Origin: Haematobia irritans
Lineage: Eukaryota; Arthropoda; Insecta; Diptera; Muscidae
Direction: 5' to 3'
DNA: 64,000 nucleotides
Assembly: GCF_050003625.1 (NCBI RefSeq)
Contig: NC_134398.1
Coordinates: 25,699,211 to 25,763,210, forward strand
Below the pieces are notes generated by a model. The model ran no database searches, was not told where the DNA came from, and saw only the letters and a program-made list of their open reading frames with translations. Position numbers and translations under genes: made by a program. This document shows, piece after piece, positions 1-12,100 of the stretch; the stretch's first letter is position 1, and every line of letters starts with the position of its first letter.

Positions 1-45
1 GGAATTTTTTTTTCATATATGATTATTTTTTATTATTTTGGAAAT
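1..45 (-). other. PRL-1: start of PRL-1 3' UTR
   Basis: Sequence just downstream of the PRL-1 stop on the minus strand, cut by the window edge. An AATAAA hexamer lies at 29-34, about 11 nt after the stop. That is very close for a working poly(A) signal, so the true 3' end may lie outside. Confidence 0.5.
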
Positions 46-157
46 CTATTGCACGCAACATGAATTTTTATGGCCATTTTTGTGCTTTAGCCTTGCCTTG
101 GGCTTGTAGCGTTCCAAATATGATAACTGCTTGGCATTGATTGCTCCTCGTCGTTTG
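46..157 (-). CDS. PRL-1: PRL-1 coding exon 4, C-terminus and CaaX box
   Basis: Begins after ctatag, only 75 nt from exon 3, and ends with TAG at 46-48. It encodes [20 protein letters not shown], a basic stretch [10 protein letters not shown], then NSCCVQ. The last four residues are a prenylation (CaaX) signal, which with the basic stretch places PRL proteins at the plasma membrane and endosomes. Confidence 0.97.
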
Positions 158-3100
158 CTATAGTGGAGAGAGAGAGAGAGAGAAAAAAAAATTAGCATTC
201 ACATTATTTTTTTTTTAAGGATATGTACTTACTCTCTTATCATTTCTACAGCTGCCTCATATTTAAGACCCAATTCAATAAGAGCCAATGCCACCAGAAC
301 CGGTGCACGGCCGAGACCAGCGACACAGTGCACAGCAACACAAGCTTCGGGATTCTGTTGATATCTGTAAAAAAAAAAAGACAGAGAAGAAAAAACAAAT
401 AAATGATTAGAAATTTATATCTAAAAATTTAGAAAAATATTTCACAAATATTTCTTTTGGTGCAAAAGGGATATCACATATACGAATATTACAAAATTGA
501 AGACAAATGACAAATGTTTCAAAATGGGAAAATTAAATATGATGGTCTACTTAAAAAAAACGACCCTGCATATATTTGCATACTTTCAGGTGCCCAGATA
601 TATTGGCTATTCGGATATGACTTTTCGTATTTTGACAATAGATGTCGTATATCTGCAGTGTTAGGTGAAATTTTGAGATTAATTTAACAAAACTAAGGAA
701 AAAAGCTCTTCAGCTATTCAAAATGAAGAAATTCGCTATATTTACACCCATGTTCGCAAATCCACTACCAGGTGAATGTGAATCAAATCCACGATTTTGA
801 TGTCCTACACTCCACATTCAGCGGAATTTTCGTGAAATTAATTCACTAGTATTAGTCATGGTGAAACTTGAATTATGTCCATGATGGGTGAATTAATGCT
901 TAAAAAAATACTGACATAAAAAAATTTAAATGTCTTGTTTTATAATACATGAGTTTTATTAAAAATATTTATTTATTTACAATAAAAGTCTCTTGATTCC
1001 ACTTATTTAGATTTCCACCCTAGTGATTTTTTGGTGATTTGTGCAACCCAGCTGATTACAGAAAAATTCAAAAGCTGTCGTGGAATTCATGACACCAAAT
1101 TTTCATGTTGGTGTATTGGTCATGAATAATAGAAATATGGTTGAAATTGATATCCGAACATGGGTGTTATTTTCTTATAAAAAAATGAATTATATAAAAG
1201 AAGGTTCCTTGTTATTGAGCTAAACATAAAACCGGGCAGCATTCATTGATAAAAGAGTAAGTTTAAATAGACGAATCCCTTGAAAAAGCCAACGGATTGG
1301 GCAAAGAAACAACAAAAAGAAGGAGAGTAAAAGAATTTCGATGTTTGGAGCAACGTATCATCTGCGTTTATAAGAAAGTACTCACATAAAAAAATTAGAG
1401 GTTTTATTACAACATTATAAATTTAATAAAATATAATGAATTAAAAAGGGTTTTTGGTTTCTTTATTTTTTCAAAATTTAATTTCTATAGAAAATTTTAT
1501 CAAAATTTTATTTCTATAGAAAATTTTGTCAAAACTTTATTTCCATAAAAAATTTTTTTCAAAATTTTATTTCCATAGAAAATTTTTTTAAAATTTTATT
1601 TCTATAGAAAATTTTATCAAATTTTATCAAAATTTTATCTATAGAAAATTTTATCAAAATTTCTTTTCTATAGGAAAATTTATCAAAATGTTATTACACC
1701 CACCACCATAGAATGGTGACGGGGGTATAATAAGTTTGTCATTCCGTTTGTAACACATCGAAATATCGATTTCCGACTATGTAAAGTATATATATTCTTG
1801 ATCAGGGAGAAATTCTAAGACGATATAATCATGACCGTCTGTCTGTCTGTCTGTTGTAATCACGCTACAGCCTTCAATAATGGCGCTATTGTCCTGACAT
1901 TTGGCACAGATTCGTCTTTTGTTTACAGGCAGGTCAAGTTCGAAGATGGGCTATATCGGTCCAAGTTTTGATATAGTCCCCATATAAACCGACCTCCCGA
2001 TTTGGGGTCTTGGGCTTATGAAACCCCTAGTTTTTATCCAATTTGCCTGAAATTGGAAATCTACAGGTATTTTAGGACCATCAAAAAGTGTACCGAAAAT
2101 GGTGCCTATCGGTCCATGTTTTGATATAGCTCCCATATGGACATATTTCCCGATTTTGCTTCTTCTCAATTTGCCTGAAATTGGAAATCTGGAGGTATTC
2201 TAGGAAAATAAAGAGATGTACCGAAAATGGTGAGTACCGGTTGATGTTTCGATATAGCCCCCATATAGACCGATCTCCCGATTTTAATTCTTGGGCTTCT
2301 AGAATCCGTAGTTTTTAACCAATTTACCTGAAATTGAAATCTAGAGGTATTCTAGGACAATAAAGAGATGTGCCGAAAATGGTGATTATCGGACCATGTT
2401 TCGATATAGCCCCCATATAGACCGATCCCCAGATTTACTTCTTGGGCTTCTAGAATCCGTAGTTTTTATCCAATTTGCCTGAAATTGAAAATCTGGAGGT
2501 ATTCTAGGACCATAAAGAGGTGTACCGAAAATGATGATTATCGGACCATGTTTTAACATAGCCCCCATATAGACCGATCTCACGATTTTACTTCTTGGGC
2601 TTCTAGAATCCGCAGTTTTCTTTTACCCGATTCGCCTGAAATTGGATATCTAGAGGTATTCGAGGACCATAAAGAGGTGTGCCGAAAATAGTGAGAACCG
2701 GTCCATGTTTTGATATAGTCCCCATATAGATTTTACCCAATTTGTCTGCAATTGCAAATATAGAGGACCATGTTTTAACATAGCCCCCATATAGACCGAT
2801 CTCACGATTTTACTTCTTGGGCTTCTAGAATCCGCAGTTTTCTTTTACCCGATTCGCCTGAAATTGGATATCTAGAGGTATTCGAGGACCATAAAGAGGT
2901 GTGCCGAAAATAGTGAGAACCGGTCCATGTTTTGATATAGTCCCCATATAGATTTTACCCAATTTGTCTGCAATTGCAAATATAGAGGTATTCTAGGACC
3001 ACAAAGAGGTGTGCCGAATATATTGTGTATCGGTATAGTTTTTGATATAGCCCCCTTACAAACCGGCCCTCCGATTTGGGGTCTAGATTCTAAAACTACA

Positions 3101-6100
3101 ATTAGATGTGCTGAATACTGTGTGTATCCTGCCATGTTTTTCTATAGCCCCCATTACACCGAACTCCCGATAGAGAAGGCGCACTGATCTTAAAAATTGT
3201 TTGAAACTGAATGCAAAATTTCCAGATTTTACTTCTCGTAATCATTTAAATAATTGGGATGAAAATCTACAGATTTTAGATTTCATCATTTTCTTGCACA
3301 CTTATAAGAGATGTTTATGATTCCTCTAAAACTCAAACAAAAATTGATTCTTATAAATTCAGAATCTGATCTAGTCTTCATAGGTAAAATCTTTACATTT
3401 ATCTGTGGGAAGCGTACTGTTTGAACTGATCTGCTTGGGAAAATATCTGTCATCAAACCCCCCTGAAATTTTCAAAGGAAACTATTATATTTGATTCATT
3501 GTGGTGGGTATTTAAGATTCGGCCCGGCCGAACTTACTACTGTATATACTTGTTTTTATAGAACATTTGCTAAAAAAATTATTTCTATAGAAAATTTTGC
3601 CAAATTTTATTCCTAGAGAAAATTTTGTCGAAATTTTATTCCTAGAGACAATTTTTAAAAATTTTCTTCCTACAGAAAATTTTGTCAAAATTCGAAAATT
3701 TTGTTCAAATTTTATTTCTACAGACATCAAGGACCTATCTACGAGTAAAAATCAACCATTTTTGATAAAAATCAACAATTTTTTATAAAAATCAGTCATT
3801 TTTGATAGAATTCTACCAACTTTTCTATAGGAAATTTTATCAAAAGTTTATTCCTAAAAATAAAATAAATAATAAATAAAAATTTTTGTTAAAATTTTAT
3901 TCCTAGAGAGATTTTTGTCAACATTTTATTTCTAGAGAATATTTTGTAAAAATTTTATTCCTTGAGAAAATTTTGTCAACGTTTTATTCCTAGGGAAAAT
4001 TTGGCAAAATGTTATTCCTAGAGATTTTTTTTTGTCAAAATTTTATTTCTATAGAAAATTTGTGAATCTTGTTGGACTGCTTAAAAAATAATCCTTCTGC
4101 TTATTGCTTGTATTACACACAAAATCACTAAAAATTTTCCAATTAAAATTTTCTAAAAAAAAAAATTCAATTAAACATTAGGTTAGGTTAGGTTATGTGG
4201 CAGCCCGATGTATCAGGCTCACTTAGACTATTCAGTCCATTGTAATACCACAGTGGTGAACTTCTCTCTTATCACTGAGTGCTGCCCGATTCCATGTTAA
4301 GCTCAATGACAAGGGACCTCCTTTTTATAGCCGAGTCCGAACGGCGTTCCACATTCCAGTGAAACCACTTAGAGAAGCTTTGAAACCCTCAGAATTGTCA
4401 CCAGCATTACTGAGGTGGGATAATCCACCGCTGAAAAACTTTTTGATGTTCGGTCGTAGCAGGAATCGAACCTATAACCTTGTGTATGCAAGGCGGGCAT
4501 GCTAACCATTGCACCACGGTGGCTCCATTAAATTGGTTCAACAAATTTTTTTAATTGAAATAAAAATCAATCACAGATATTAATAGTATCAATCAAATTT
4601 TTAATTGGGTCAATTAAGTTTTTAGTTAACGTTGATTGAAGAAATTTCAATTAAAACTTAATTGGATCGTGATTGAAAACAAAAAAATATTTTTTTCTGT
4701 GTATGATTCGGGCCATTCGGTACACTTTATAACAAATTTCGATCTCATGCGCAACATAGTTACAAGAAACTATAAAGTGGAAAAGTAAATCACAAAACTA
4801 AAAATATTTTCAAGATAAATACAATAAAAAAATCACTTATAAAAAATTAATGAAAAGATAAACAACATTTGGAATATATATACACAGAAATTAAAACCTT
4901 TTTCGTAAGAAAATTCGAAAAAAAACGTTAACAAAAACAAAACATGGAGGGAGAAATAACCTTACCTACAAGTGGTATCTGTATCATCAGTGATTTTTGT
5001 ATTATTTAAATTTTGATATTGTAAATTATTGATAGTGTTGTAGGTAGTAGTAGTAGTAGGAGAAGTGGTGGTGTTGGTGTTGGTATTTGAATCTGCTGTT
5101 TTATGAGATTTATGTCGAAATGAGAAACGCTTGCTCCTCATAAAGGATGCACGAGAGGAAGAGGATTTCTTACTAAAACTACAAAAAAAGAAAAAAAGTA
5201 GAATTTTGGGATAAGAAGAAATTAAGGGAAAAATGAGAATTTTTAAAACTCATCGAAACAAGAATATAGAACGAACAACAACAACGAGAACAAGGCAAAT
5301 AAAACTTTGTGGATAATTAAGAAAAGAAACAAAAAACAGGACGTCGTTATGGACAAGTTCATTTTGTTTTTAAATTTAGTTAGAGTTTAGCACAAAAAAG
5401 CTATGGATATTAAAAATCAATAACAGCAGTGTTAATAGCATTAAAATGGATGGGATTAATACGAAACGTATATGGATTAATAAATGTGTACTTATATTGT
5501 AAAAACACACATCAAGGCAAATAATTTCTATTGGCAACGAAATGAGTAGAAATATCATCAAAACTTGGCAAAAAAATCTAAAAATTTGCAAAATAAAAAA
5601 TAATGCTGATAGTTTTCATACAAAACCATAATATCGCTCTGACCTACTACTACTGTGGGTTTAAAGCAAAATAATTATCAGAGAGAATAAAAAGACAAGA
5701 GGACGAAACTGTGAAGCGAAACTGCATCAGTAGGTGGCAGTCATGAGGAAAATTTCTCTAATATCATGCAGTTTTTATCGGAGCTTCCAAAGATTATCTG
5801 AAATAACAAGATGTCTATATGCTTCCTCTTTTTTCCAATAGGCTCATGAGTTTAGGTCCATACATGTATGAGAGAGTTTGAAAAAAATATGGATATGATG
5901 TTACGAATTTAAAAAAGAAAAGAAAATGACGAATTTTCAATTTGGTTAATAGGCCTGTTTCTGCACTCTTTTCATTCAACATTTATGCCAAAAGAAATTA
6001 CTTCAAGTAAATTGTGTTTATTTTTATTTTGTTGTGTCTTTATTTGCAAATAACATTTCCATACAAGACATAATGACTAATATGGTTTATTTATAATTAT

Positions 6101-9100
6101 ATAATGATAAAAATGGCAATTTTAACGGCTAAACTGGAACTTAATAGTCACTTTAAGATGTAAATCATTAAGAGATGTTTATTATGTTCCCTGGTGTTCT
6201 TTCTGCGTTAAGTTTTCTACAGTTTTTCTGAGAAAATAGGAATTTTTTACTTTACACTTTTAATAAACCAAAATTAACTTCCCTGCCAGCATTTCAATGT
6301 TCCATTTCATCCTCATCGCTACCACAAACTCGTAAGTGACACTGCAACAATCGCCAACTGTGATAGTATTTTGCCATCACTATTCGCATGAAAGTATTTT
6401 GCCATCACTCTTGTTACAAGAGCCATTTTATATTTTGTGAAACACCAAGCGCAACTGGCCTATTATAATTTATTTCAATGAAAACGAAAATAAAGTGCTG
6501 AAAACGTTGTTATTACGCTTAAAATTGTGAAAAGTAAATTGGTGAACAATTTTTAACTTTCCAAATGGAATACAGTGATAGTTTTTCAAATATTTTTCCA
6601 GACACGCTGCCTCCATTGGGAATAAAAGTACTGGCTGATAGACGCTACAACATTTAACTTACAACTTGTAACTCAACATCAATCTCTTATTAATGCATAA
6701 AAATGTGTTAAATGTGATGTGATAGCCATTTATACGGAGAATTTATAAATGTTTCATAAAATTAATAAACTTCTAAACAATCGTGTTTTACTTGACCACA
6801 ATGATTCTTTTACAACTATCTTAAAATGCACTTCGTCTGATTGCTTGAAGGGGCTCTTATTGGCGTCCTTCTAAATGTATCCAGAAGGGCTCCTAATAAT
6901 TGCACTCATGCGATACTTTTTTGTAGTAACTTGGCGTGGTACAACTTCTCAATAGTGACGGCGCTTTTCCGAGGAGTTTTGGATATCGTATACGACTGTT
7001 TTCGACGTAGTGGGGATTCTCTGAAGCGCCCCCAAATTCAAAAAATGTTGGCAGGGTTATGAAACACGCACGTAGTAGCGGCCAATTCAAAATGTTTCCC
7101 TCTTTCAACTTTTTTATTTGCCAATTATTGTTTTTTAGCTCTTTTTGTTCATGCTTTTGTCTAAACGAAAAATTCAAGAGTCACAAATTATTACACATTA
7201 TTGGTCCCCAACAAGCAAAATAGATAACGAACGTGTGTGAACCTAAAGTCGTGCACTTTTATCTATTCAAGACCAAGAGGCAATTTGGACATCTTGTTAT
7301 AATTACAAAGTCTTTGGGAGCTTCTCTCAAATATCATACAGTTTGCGTCAGCGTCACCCAGTTCAGTTCTCTGCCGACCTTAGGAAACGTAAGGAAAATA
7401 GGATTAAGAACCTACTTTGGTGTAACAAATTTTCTTTTTTAAAGATGTTTTAATTCCATTAAATTTTTTGGCATACAATTTGAAATTATTACTGCCGATA
7501 CCTTTATAAACAATTTATCAAAACAGCGCTTCGACCGCAACGTCGGTAATACCAAAGCTGCAGGTATTGTGCGACATCTACACGGTTGACATTTGTTGTT
7601 TTTGTAGAAGAGAAATTTTCGTCCTCTTGTGTTTTTATTCTCTCTGTAATTATTAGCGACATGGTTGCCACTCAGCCCAAAAATAATCTACCAAAATTTG
7701 GAAAAAAATTTACCAAAAAACTACCAAACACAAAAATCTTTTTTTTACAAAATTTTATTTCTATAGAAAATTTTGTCAAAATTTTATTTCTATAGAAATT
7801 TTTTTCAAAATTTTATTTCTATAGTAAATTTTGTCAACATTTTATTTCTACACAAAATTCTGTCGCAATTTTATTTCTATAGAATATTTTGTCAAAATTT
7901 TATTTCTACAGAAAATTTTGTAAAAATTTTATTTCTACAGAAAATTTTGTAAACATTTTATTTCTATAGAAAATTTTGTCAAAATTTTATTTCTATAGAA
8001 AATTTTGTCAAAGTTTTATTTCTATAGAAATTTTTGGCAAAATTTTATTTCTATAGAAAATTTTGTCAAAATTTTATTTCTATAGAAAATTTTGTCAAAA
8101 TTTTAGTTCTATAGAAAAATTTTTCAAAGTTTTATTGCTAAAGAAATTTTTGTCAAAATGTTATTTCTAAAGAAAGGAGTATTGTCAAAATTTTATTTCT
8201 ATAGAAAATTTTGTCAAAATTTTAGTTCGATAGAAAATTTTGTCAAAATTTTATTTCTATAGAACATTTTGTCGCAATTTTATTTCTATAGAAAATTTTG
8301 TCAAAATTTTATTTCTATAGAAAATTTTGTCAAAATTTTATTTCTATAGAACAATTTTGTCGCAATTTTATTTCTATAGAACAATTTTGTCGCAATTTAA
8401 TTTCTATAGAAAATTTTGTCAAAATTTTATTTCTATAGAAAACTTTATCAAAATTTTATTTCTATAGAAAATTTTGTCAAAATTTTATTTCTATAGAAAA
8501 TGTTGTCAAAATTTTATTTCTATAGAAAATTTTGTCAAAATTTTATTTCTAGCGAAAATTATTGTCAAAATTTTATTTCTATAGAAAATTTTGTCAAAAT
8601 TTTATTTCTATAGAAAATTTTGTCAAAATTTTATTTCTGTAGAAAATTTTGTCAAAATTTTTCAATTGAATCAAAAATCAATCACAAAAATTAATTGCAT
8701 CAATTAATTTTCAATTTGCATCAATTAATTTTTTAATTGACTTTGGTGATTGATACTATCATTTTTTGTGATTGAAGACATTTAAATTAATAATTAATTG
8801 GTTCACTTAATTTCGTGATTGAAGACAAAAAAATATTATTTTCTGTTCGTATACTTCAATATGAATATGAGTTCGAAGCATTTTCAAAAACGATAGGATT
8901 TTGTTAATAAAACTGTTGTCAGCATTTTATATATTCTAGTGCTTTTCGATCGCTTTGGATTAGTACATGCTTGAAACATTGGATTTTCAAGCCTTTATGA
9001 TATCTTACTGAAAGAATCCAATACAAAATATCTTATCAAAGTTGGAATAATATTATAAAATTAATTAAAATGATCACATACCATGATAGAGAGTCTATTG

Positions 9101-12100
9101 AAATAGAAAAACTGAAATCTTATCGCAATATGACAATATTGTATTTCTGAATAACTATCTGATTGTCTCATGGTAATGAATTTCATAACTTCAACATAGA
9201 TTAGTTTAGTATATGGGTTGTTAAAAATCAAACAAGATGTATCGATAGTGACATTTAACAAATGAATGGAAAATCATAATTATTTATTTACATAAAAATC
9301 TAAATTAATGTCTCACATATTAACCAAGCAAAAAAAAATTAGAAGTCCTTCCTAAGTCATACATCCTTCCTGAGTGTTCATCCAAAAATATTCTTCTCGA
9401 TATGGACCTAATAATCACGTCACGAGGTGTTCTTTTGAGATGGTATATAAGAAACATTTGCTTCGCACAGTTTCACGAAATAAATTATTATTTAAGGGCA
9501 TTTAAAACTCAGCAAGGACAAATAAGCTAATGAAAATTTTCATAAAATTTTATAAGAATTATGGATAAAAAGAATTGAGAAATCGAAGAAATGTAACCCT
9601 AATTCTTAAAACCCTAGACTATCTGACAACACACTAAAAAAACTATCACCAAAATGTTTCCAATTAAAAATTTAATTGAATTCTAAAAAATTTCAATCAA
9701 AAATTTAATTGCTTCAACAAATTTCTAAATTGAAACAAAAATCAAACACAGAAAATAATAGTTTCAATTAAATTTTTAATTGCATCAATTAATTTTTTAA
9801 TTGACGTTGGTGATTGATACAATCATTTCTGTGATTGAAGAAATTTCAATTAAAAATTAATTAGATCAATTAATTTCGTGATCGAAGGGAATTTTTTTTT
9901 CTGAGAAAGATTCAAGTAGAGCTTCTCAACGGCAAAAGTGGATCGGATATACGATTTACCGTAAAATATTGATTTGTGCAAAATTGGTTTTATTTCCCTA
10001 GAGGGTTCACAGTCTTTTGAGTGTATAAAAAATGGTCCACCTTTTTAAATTAATGTACCTTTGCACTACAAGTGACACTTTTTATGCCACTATTTAGAAA
10101 TTCTCAACACAGAAAAAAAATCACAAAAATTTTTCTAATTAAAATTTTAATTGAGTTTTAAAAAATATTCAATTAAAACTTTAACTGATTCAACAAATTT
10201 TATACTTGAAACAGAAATTAATAGTAATTTTTCAATTGATACTATCATTTCTGTGATTGAAGATATTTCATTTAAATAAATAATTGGATCAATTAATTTC
10301 GTGATTGAATCAGGAAAAAATTGTTTTGTGTGAACGGTAACACTGGATCGGACTATATACGATCTACAGTAAAATATAGATATATTTTAGGATTCTTAAA
10401 GGCTCAATGTCGGCCGACATCAGGGCAATAAAATTCGGGCCCTATTTTATACCAAAACAATTTTTTTTTAATATTAAAAAATTTTCCTTAAAAACAAAAC
10501 ATAACAGGTTGGCTGATAAGTCCCCGGTCTGACACATAGATGGCGTCGCTAGTATTAAATGCATATTATTTTTATAGAGTACCAACCTTCAAATGATTCG
10601 TGTCAAAATTTGACGTCTGTAAATCAATTAGTTTGTGAGATAGAGCGTCTTTTGTGAAGCAACTTTTGTTATTGTGAAAAAAATGGAAAAAAGAATTTCG
10701 TGTTTTCATGAAATGCTGTTTTCTGAAGGGGAAAAATACGGTGGAAGCAAAAACTTGGTTTGATAATGAGTTTCCGGACTCTGCCCCAGGGAAATCAACA
10801 ATAATTGATTGGTATGCAAAATTCAAGCGTGGTGAAATGAGCACGGAGGACGGTGAACGCAGTGGACGTCCGAATGAGGTGGTTACCGACGAAAACATCA
10901 AAAAAATCCACAAAATGATTTTGAATGACCGTAAAATGAAGTTGATCGAGATAGCAGAGCCCTTAAAGATATCAAAGGAACGTGTTGGTCATATCATTCA
11001 TCAATATTTGGATATGCGGAAGCTCTGCGCAAAATGGGTGCCGCGCGAGCTCACATTTGACCAAAAACAACAATGTGTTGATGATTCTGAGCGGTGTATG
11101 CAGCTGTTAACTCGTAATACACCCGAGTTTTTCCGTCGATATGTGTCAATGGATGAAGCATGGCTCCATCACTACACTCCTGAGCCCAATCGACAGTCGG
11201 CTGAGTGGACAGCGACCGGTGAACCGTCTCCGAAGCGTGGAAAGACTCAAAAGTCCGCTGGCAAAGTAATGGCCTCTGTTTTTAGGATGCGCATGGAATA
11301 ATTTTTATCGATTATCTTGAGAAGGGAAAAACCATCAACAGTGACTATTATATGGCGTTATTGGAGCGTTTGAAGGTCGAAATCGCGGCAAAATGGCCCC
11401 ATATGAAGAAGAAAAAAGTGTTGGTTCACCAAGACAACGCACCGTGCCACAAGTCATTGAGAACGATGGCAAAAATTCATGAATTGGGCTTCGAATTGCT
11501 TCCCCATCCACCGTATTCTCCAGATCTGGGCCCAGCGACTTTTTCTTGTTCTCAGACCTCAAAAGGATGCTCGCAGGGAAACATTTGGCTGCAATGAGGA
11601 GGTGATCGCCGAAACTGAGGCCTATTTTGAGGCAAAGGAAGGAGTACTACCAAAATGGTATCAAAATATTGGAAGGTCGTTATAATCGTTGTATCGCTCT
11701 TGAAGGGAACTATGTTGAATAATAAAAACGAATTTTGACAAAAAAAAGTGTTTTTCTTTGTTAGACCGGGGACTTATCAGCCAACCCGTTAGTAACCACA
11801 ATTTGGCTTACAATGAACATAATACAAGTAATTAATCACTTTACATTAAAACAGCTGAGAAAAAAATAAAACTACATATAAAATTAAAAATAATAATAAC
11901 AAGCTTAAATTTAAATGCATACAAAGAAGCCAATATTTGTTTTTTATTAATTTTAATAAAAAAAAAAAATACAAATTGCTTTAATATTTTGATACTCACT
12001 TTTGTTTTAAAATCTCAAACCATTCGTCAACAACATTCTGCGGCGGGAAAGTACCATCTTCGAATGCTAAATCTTTAACAGTGATGCCTTGTGCTTCCAA

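Noticed and set aside
4462..4516. A tRNA gene on the minus strand
   Set aside because: A and B boxes are present, but the acceptor stem does not close and a long non-tRNA body follows, so this is a SINE head.
7747..8660. 29-bp repeats resembling CRISPR repeats
   Set aside because: Units are directly adjacent with no spacers, AT-only in character, and the genome is an insect's.
9061..9261. 66-codon minus-strand frame in PRL-1 intron 2
   Set aside because: No exon signals in the phase PRL-1 would need and no similarity recognised.
10572..10913. 113-codon minus-strand frame
   Set aside because: Antisense of the mariner transposase.
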